Below are positions 58,366 to 64,000 of a DNA stretch of 64,000 nt, piece after piece (within the stretch, counting starts at the first letter, position 1; each line of letters opens with the position of its first letter). The DNA is taken from assembly GCA_948567375.1 (NCBI GenBank), contig CAOYZS010000006.1, forward strand, positions 1-64,000. Reading direction: 5' to 3'. This stretch comes from Lunularia cruciata (lineage: Eukaryota; Streptophyta; Marchantiopsida; Lunulariales; Lunulariaceae). The notes under the pieces were generated by a model that searched no databases, was not told where the DNA came from, and was given only the letters and a program-made list of their open reading frames with translations. A program made the position numbers and the translations under genes.

Positions 58366-60319
58366 ATTGTGCAAATTGTTTTCACTAGCAAACATGGCAG
58401 ATGGTGTGGTGTGGTGTGGTGTGGTGTTGAAGAGATTGAGCCACTCCCCACTATTTTGTAGCACTTGCCACACATTTCTACTTTGGGTTGAACATGATGA
58501 AGGAGGTAGAGTGGAGGAAGATAGTGTCTCACTTTCATCCGGATTTACAAAAAGAAGCGGATGAGGAAGAGCAATAGTACATCTGATATATCTGAAGTAG
58601 TAATGATCACTATGCAAGAACGAGCCAACACATGAAATTAGTAGTGAATATTTTGAAGACAAAGAAGAGAAGTCATCTTGTGAAGATGGTATCACCAGTT
58701 CAGCCCCAAAAGACAAGAAAGGTAAACCCAAAGCACAAGATTGTGGTAATCAATAAGTCATCGGGAGCAAAAGAGGGTGAAGTTGAGTATAAGCCAAAAG
58801 ACTCCAAAGAAGAAGAAGAACTAGAGCTTATGCTGCAAAGTGAAGAGTCAAGTAGTGGAAGTTAGGATGGATTGGAAGTTCAACAATAGGGAGAGAACAA
58901 TGCTGAGGATGAAGATGAAGCCGCAATGGACCACATAGGAGGAGTAGATATTCCTTGTCTAGAACTGCCCTGGGTGGAGTTTGAAAAAATCCAAGAAGCC
59001 AATCCAAAGTTGGGGTTCCAAAATGGGATGAGATCAAAGAGAAGTGCACATATTGCATTTGTAGAACCAAGTAAGGCAAGGCCAATAGATGAAGAAGGAG
59101 AAAGCTCGGATGAGATACCTCTAAGAGTGAGAAGATGCCTTTGGAGTAAAGCTCCAATAGATGAAGTGAAAGATGCAAAGGCCAAAGATCCAAAAGCTGA
59201 AAGAGACTTTGATGGGGTGGAGTACTTGTCAAAGATTCTCCATTGTTGTTGCAGCTGAAGAAGAAGAGAGAAGAGCTAAGAGGAAGTCATTTAGAGTTGA
59301 AGGATGAATTGAGAGTAGTACAATACATGAGTGAAGAAAGTTTGGAGTTAAGAAGGAAGTTAATTTGAGGAGAAAGGGAAGTAAAAGAACTTTGGGCTGA
59401 AGTAGAACTCAGGAGGAAGGAAATTAAGAGCCTGACCAAAGACTGTGTAAAGAGAGACAAAGCAATGGCATAGCAAGGCAAAGATGAAAGGGAGCAGATG
59501 GCAAAGACTAAGACATTAAGGATGGAAGTGGATGACGTGCGAGTAGAAGTTATTCGTTTGACGGCTATTGTAGCAGTCATGGGACAAGAGTTGGAAAGCT
59601 TGAAGATGAGCGCAATAGAGAAAGATCAAGCCTAGCAAAGAGAATTGAAAATGTGCAGTCAAGAGGAGGAAAGATTGCAAGGTTTGATCAAAGGAATGGA
59701 AGTGCAACTCATATAGAAGCATGCAAAGGAGAAGGAAGCATTAAAAGCTGAGTTAGAAGATGAGGTGAAGATGTATAAGGAGGAGTTGCAGATAGAGAAA
59801 GAAAAACTGAAAATACCTAGGCCGGAGATAGTTGAGGAATTAGTAGTGCAAGTAGAGGTGATGCTTAGCATGGTATCTGAAGTTCAATTGGAGGAAGCAA
59901 GACTGCATGAATTGAAATTGCTAATGCATGAGATGAGGAAGAAGAGAGTGAAGGATGTAAATTTGAATAAGTTATTGATTAGTTTAAGGGAGAGAGTAGA
60001 TAAGAAGATGCTAGAGGTAGGAGGGAATGTTTGTCTCAGATTAGATGTAGCAAGGAAGGAGTTAGAAAAGATTTGAGTTAAGTCAAAGAAGGACATCCGA
60101 TCCAAAGTAAGAGAGGTAGGAATGCAAGTTACTTTAGATGAGCTTTTTGAGTCATTAGAGAAAATTAGGTCAAAGGATAAAGACATAGATAGAATACCAA
60201 AGTCTACAATTGCAATTCATAGTGAAGAAGTAGTAGAAATAGTGAAGTCATTAAGGGAAATTCTTGGAGTAACTTTGGGTTTGGAAGCCAAAGTTGAGGT
60301 TGGCATCGGATTGGATTAG
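58366..60319 (+). pseudogene. LTR-borne gene, B-type, N-terminally truncated
   Basis: It starts in the core domain, with a GGTGT repeat at 58398-58426. The acidic linker reads KEEEELELMLQSEESSSGS (58800-58860), followed by HIGGVDIPCLELPWVEFEKI and RSAHIAFVEPSKARPIDEEG (58926-59258). The coiled coil runs 59270-59760. The C-terminal block reads KIPRPEIVEELVVQVEVMLS, HELKLLMHEMRKKRVKD and RERVDKKMLEVGGN (59765-60076), with the tail ending at 60319. Several stops are present. Confidence 0.75.
58398..58426. repeat. (GGTGT)n simple repeat
   Basis: About five GGTGT units in tandem, expanded from the ATGGTGTGG phrase that encodes Met-Val-Trp in the LTR gene. Confidence 0.8.
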
Positions 60320-60957
60320 TATAGTTTTGAGATTTAAAGAGGTAGATATGACAAGGTGCATTGTCATTTTGGATCTACAAATTGGTAAAGTTGTTATAGA
60401 ATGGTATTTTAGTTAGCTAATTGTCAAAGTGCCTAGCCTATCTAAAGGAAGCATTTGTAGTGTATTGTTGTTTAGTATTCATAATTTCTAAAGATGGATA
60501 AAGCAAAAGTTTTGTATCTCAATGCTTGTCATTTAAGCTCAATTCCAAGTATCAATCTTGTGTGTGTGTGTTTGTGAATGTTTGGAGAAATTTGAAGTGC
60601 AAGTCAATGTGCTTGTAGGATGTTGGATTTAATAGTGCTGATCTTTATTCTGTATGTTTAATCTTGAGTGAAGTGTAATTGAAGCAATGCCTTGACAGAT
60701 TTGAGAGGAATTGTAGTGTTGGTAGTATTTTGCATTTGTGAGTGCAACGTTAGTTTGATGTGACACAATTTTGATCAAGAAATTTGTGCCTTTAGTGCAA
60801 GGATGGAACAAAATTTTGAGGCAAAGTCATTTTATAGTGAAGTAGCCATCTTTGGGAGAATCTAAATCATCACAGTCAAAGTTTGTTTTGAAAGATTGGA
60901 TAGTATTGTGATCATGAGTGTTAATTCATGATGAGACTGCAAATAAGTGCTTGTTAT

Positions 60958-63900
60958 TGTGACAACCCCGCAAACATCACTTTTGCGGTGATCAGGTAAG
61001 TAAAGTTTGTTCCCGTAGAGATATGATGTAGAATTGGTCAAATATAAAGTCAAGTAGTAACATGTAGTTCTTCTTGGGTTCTTCTTTAATCTCTCAGGTA
61101 GAAACTACACCCAGAAGAGAGTAACAAACTCACAATCTTGACCACTTGTCATGAATACACACATAATCACAACATAGCAAATTCTGTCCAAACAAATCTT
61201 GATTGTGATGATTCAGATTCTCCCAAAGATGGCACTTCATTATGAAACAACTTTGCCTCAGAATTGTGTTCCACCCTTCATTGAAGGCACAACTTCCTCG
61301 ATCAAAATTGCTTCACATCAACACTACGCTACACTCACAAATGCAGAATACTACCAACACTACAATTCCTCTCAGATCTGTCAAGGCATTGCTCCGATTG
61401 CACTTCACTCAGGATCAAACACACAAAATGAAGATCAAGGCTACGGAATCCAACATCCAACAAGCACATTGACTTGCACTTTGAATTTCTCCACACACTC
61501 ACAAACACACACACAGAATTGACAATCAGAATTAAGCTCAAGCAAGGAGTACTGAATATAGCACTTTGCTTTATCTATCTTCAGAAATATGAATACTGAA
61601 CAACATTTTCTTGCAAATGCCTCCTTTAAATAATGAAGCAATCAACAATTACTAACCACTATACCTTCTACAACAACTCTATAAACCTACAGATCCAAAT
61701 TGACAATGCACCTCTTCATATCTACCTCTTCAAATCTCAAAACTATTACTACTCTGATCCGATGTCAACCTCATCATCGGCTTTCAAACCTAATGATCTT
61801 CCTCTCACTTCTCCTTCTTCAGGTATATCTAATTCTACTAATTCCTTCACTACTTCTATACTAGGAACTACAATTGAGGTCATAAGTAATCTTTCTATCT
61901 CCTTAGCTTGCAACCTACTCTTCTCTAATATCTCAAATAACAAGTCCGATGACACCTGAATTCCTACTTCTACAACATTGGACTTTCTCTCCTTTGTCAC
62001 ACTACTCCTAATTCTCTCTAACTCTGAATTGACTAAATCTAATCTGAGACTGACATTGTTTCTTATTTCTGAAATCTTTTGATCTACTCCCTCCCTTAAT
62101 CGGATTAGTAAAGTATTCATATCCACATCTTTGGCTTTCCTCTTCCAAGTTTCCTACACAAGCAACTTTAACTCGTGTAATCTTACTTCTTCCAATCTTC
62201 CTTCAGCCTCAGTGCACAGCATAGCTCTCAATGTTCCCGCAATGTCTCCTACTTCAGCCTCAGTGCCCAACATAGCTCTAATTTTCCCGCAACATCTCCT
62301 ACTGATTTCTACTCATACCCTCAAGATTGCTCTGCCTTCAACTCTTCTTGGTACATCTTCAATTTGTCTTTGTACTCAACAGCAAGCATCTTCTTCTCCT
62401 CTGCACTCTGAACTCTGCAACTCAGCACTTTGTACCAACTCGCGCAATCTTTCTTCTCTTGATTTCTGACTGCCAACTCTCTCTGCCATGCTTGATCCTT
62501 CCTGGCTGCACTTTTCTTCAAGCTTTCTAACTCTTGCTCCATTATTGCAGCCATTGCCTTCACATGAATACTCTCAATGGGTACTTCCCTGACTTTGTCT
62601 TTCATCTTGGTCAGCAACATCACTTGCTTCTTCAACTCTTTGGCTTGCTACTGTATTTCTCTCCCTCTTGACTCAAAACTCTCTTGCAACTTCTCGAAAG
62701 TCTTCTTCTTCAAGACTATATCCACCCAAAGTTCTTCAACTTCCTCATCTCTTTGGGTTACACGCTCTTGCAAACCCTTCACTTCAGCTAGCATATACTT
62801 CACCACCTGCAACTCATTCATCACCTTCATACAATCTTGGGGAATTACCTTCAGGTGCTCCTTTAACAGCCCCAGCAATGGAGTGACAACCTCCGATAGA
62901 TATTGTATTCCTCCAAAGTTCCCTTCATCTTTGGGTCCATCTTTGTACTTTGCCTCTTCTACCGGCTCCTTCTGCCAAAGTCGCAATCTTTGTATCTTCA
63001 ACGACACTGCTTCCAAGCTTCCTTCTTCCTTCTTCCTTACATAGTGAACTCGCCCCGCAAGATAATCCTTCTGTCGTTCAGCTATCCTTCTATTGTTCAG
63101 CCCCCTTCTCTTCCATGACCAGGGCTATGCAATGATTCTTCTTTCCTGGTACATTGTCAATCATTGCATGACAAGCTTCATCCCCTTCTTCTTCTTCAAC
63201 CAATTGCTGAACATCCTCTTCACCCTCACTTTTGCTTCTGGATTCCTCACTTTGTAAAGTGAGTTTGGCTTCTTCTGAGTCCTTGCCTCTAGACTCAATC
63301 TCCCCTTCAGACTCAATTTTTGACAGTTCTTCTTTCACCACCTTCTTACCCTGCAGATCCAGTCTTTGGGTCTTCCTTTGTGCTGGCAGTGACTTTGCTT
63401 CTTTGGGTTTATTGTGCTTCTTTGACTTCAAGCTTGTGACTTCTTCCATCTTTTGTTGTCCCGTCCTCAAGAAGTGATCATCATTGGCTCACAAGTGTGC
63501 TATGTATTGTTGCTCTTCTTCATCCACTTCCCATCTCAAATCAGGATGGGTATGCGACACCATGCGATGCCTCTCCTCCGCTGTCAACAAGTTCAACCCG
63601 AAGTAGAAGCGTGCTGTAAATGGTACAAAATAATGTGGAGGTGAACTTGTCCTCCAATTGACCACCATCTGCCTCGTTCATTGGTGGAAACACTTTGCCC
63701 AATTCACCTTCACTCTTGCAAACATCCGGTGAAAAAAACAACCGCCTTCTGCATGTTCACATAAGTCGTTCATTCTGGTTTGAACAAAGCCATTATCATC
63801 CCCATGATACTTTGTGTAATCGGGTCCCGATAGGACTCCACCTTGTAACCATTTTTGATACGCGGAGCAAAGAATGAATTTTGTATGTCTGCTATCTCCT

Positions 63901-64000
63901 CTACAACATCACACTTCCGATAGGAGGTGATCCCCGTCGGTTCTCCTACTTCCTTCCCCAATACTAACCTCCAATCTAACTCAGTCCATCAAGCCGGATT
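60958..64000 (-). mobile_element. LTR of the main family, running off the window
   Basis: Its end TGTGACAACCCCGC (+ reading) is at 60958, where it cuts into the + strand LTR before it. The LTR continues past 64000, so whether it is solo or terminal cannot be told. The left flank is GTTAT. The downstream box reads TTTAAATA near 61626. Confidence 0.85.
61749..64000 (-). pseudogene. LTR-borne gene, B-type, partial
   Basis: From the window edge: GITSYRKCDVVEEIADIQNS and NGYKVESYRDPITQSIMGMI (63770-63961), the acidic linker EEAKLTLQSEESRSKSEGEE (63090-63470), coiled coil (62648-63016 and 62321-62635), and a C-terminal tail (61749-62126) ending DEVDIGSE. Several stops and frameshifts are present. 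The N-terminus is beyond the window. Confidence 0.77.

Larger units (their letters stand above)
58366..60957 (+). mobile_element. B-type LTR, truncated at both sides by other copies
   Basis: It begins in the middle of the LTR gene core (NCANCFH...WQMVW) directly after the end of the preceding LTR, and runs through the TATA-like box (near 60436) to about 60957. There a - strand LTR cuts it about 250 bp before its expected end. Its 5' part is missing. Confidence 0.75.

Noticed and set aside
1-64000. CRISPR arrays, bacterial operons or a host gene with introns
   Set aside because: No regularly spaced repeats, no bacterial gene signals, and no exon set outside transposon sequence.

Overview
The window is plant nuclear DNA made almost entirely of nested, decayed LTR retrotransposons. 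The evidence for a plant is a Ty3/gypsy element with an Athila/Tat-like reverse transcriptase and a tRNA-Asp-type primer site, a chromodomain-bearing chromovirus with an initiator-Met primer site, and a Ty1/copia remnant with a plant-type RNase H. Nesting this deep, with heavy C-to-T (CpG/CHG) decay, suits a large plant genome, possibly a gymnosperm; the species cannot be told. I found no host gene, rRNA, tRNA or CRISPR array.

The dominant component is one Ty3/gypsy family with unusually long LTRs of about 3.6-3.8 kb (TGTGGTACCC...GGGTTGTCACA). Fourteen LTR copies or pieces lie here on both strands. Each full-length LTR contains a decayed gene of about 800-860 codons. A TATA box lies about 386 bp from the LTR start, ahead of this gene. 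A second TATA-like box (TATTTAAR) lies about 675 bp before the LTR end, after the gene, where the promoter for genomic RNA would be expected. The LTR protein has a conserved globular N-terminal region, an acidic Ser/Glu-rich linker, long coiled coils and a conserved C-terminal helical region. It is separate from the ordinary gag (two CCHC knuckles), protease, RT, RNase H and integrase in the internal region.

Layout: 1-4524 is the 3' end (integrase, polypurine tract, 3' LTR) of a + strand copy inserted into the gag of a - strand copy (4525-12984: gag, primer site, 5' LTR, with a solo LTR at 7577-11248). 13175-31405 is a complete - strand element with a CAAGT target duplication; a solo LTR sits in its 3' LTR (15146-17263) and another in its integrase (19490-23649). 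31411-32258 is unassigned. 32259-42282 is a - strand chromovirus with a solo LTR of the main family in its leader (37836-41630). 42283-53226 is AT-rich unassigned DNA carrying two solo LTRs (44532-48306 and 48827-50720). 53227-56955 is a truncated - strand Ty1/copia element with a short-form solo LTR in it (54449-56350). 56972-64000 is three more LTR pieces of the main family, butted together or nested.

Every coding region carries stops and frameshifts, so all are called pseudogenes. The unusual point is the gene-in-LTR design: every solo LTR left by recombination keeps the gene and its two promoter-like boxes.
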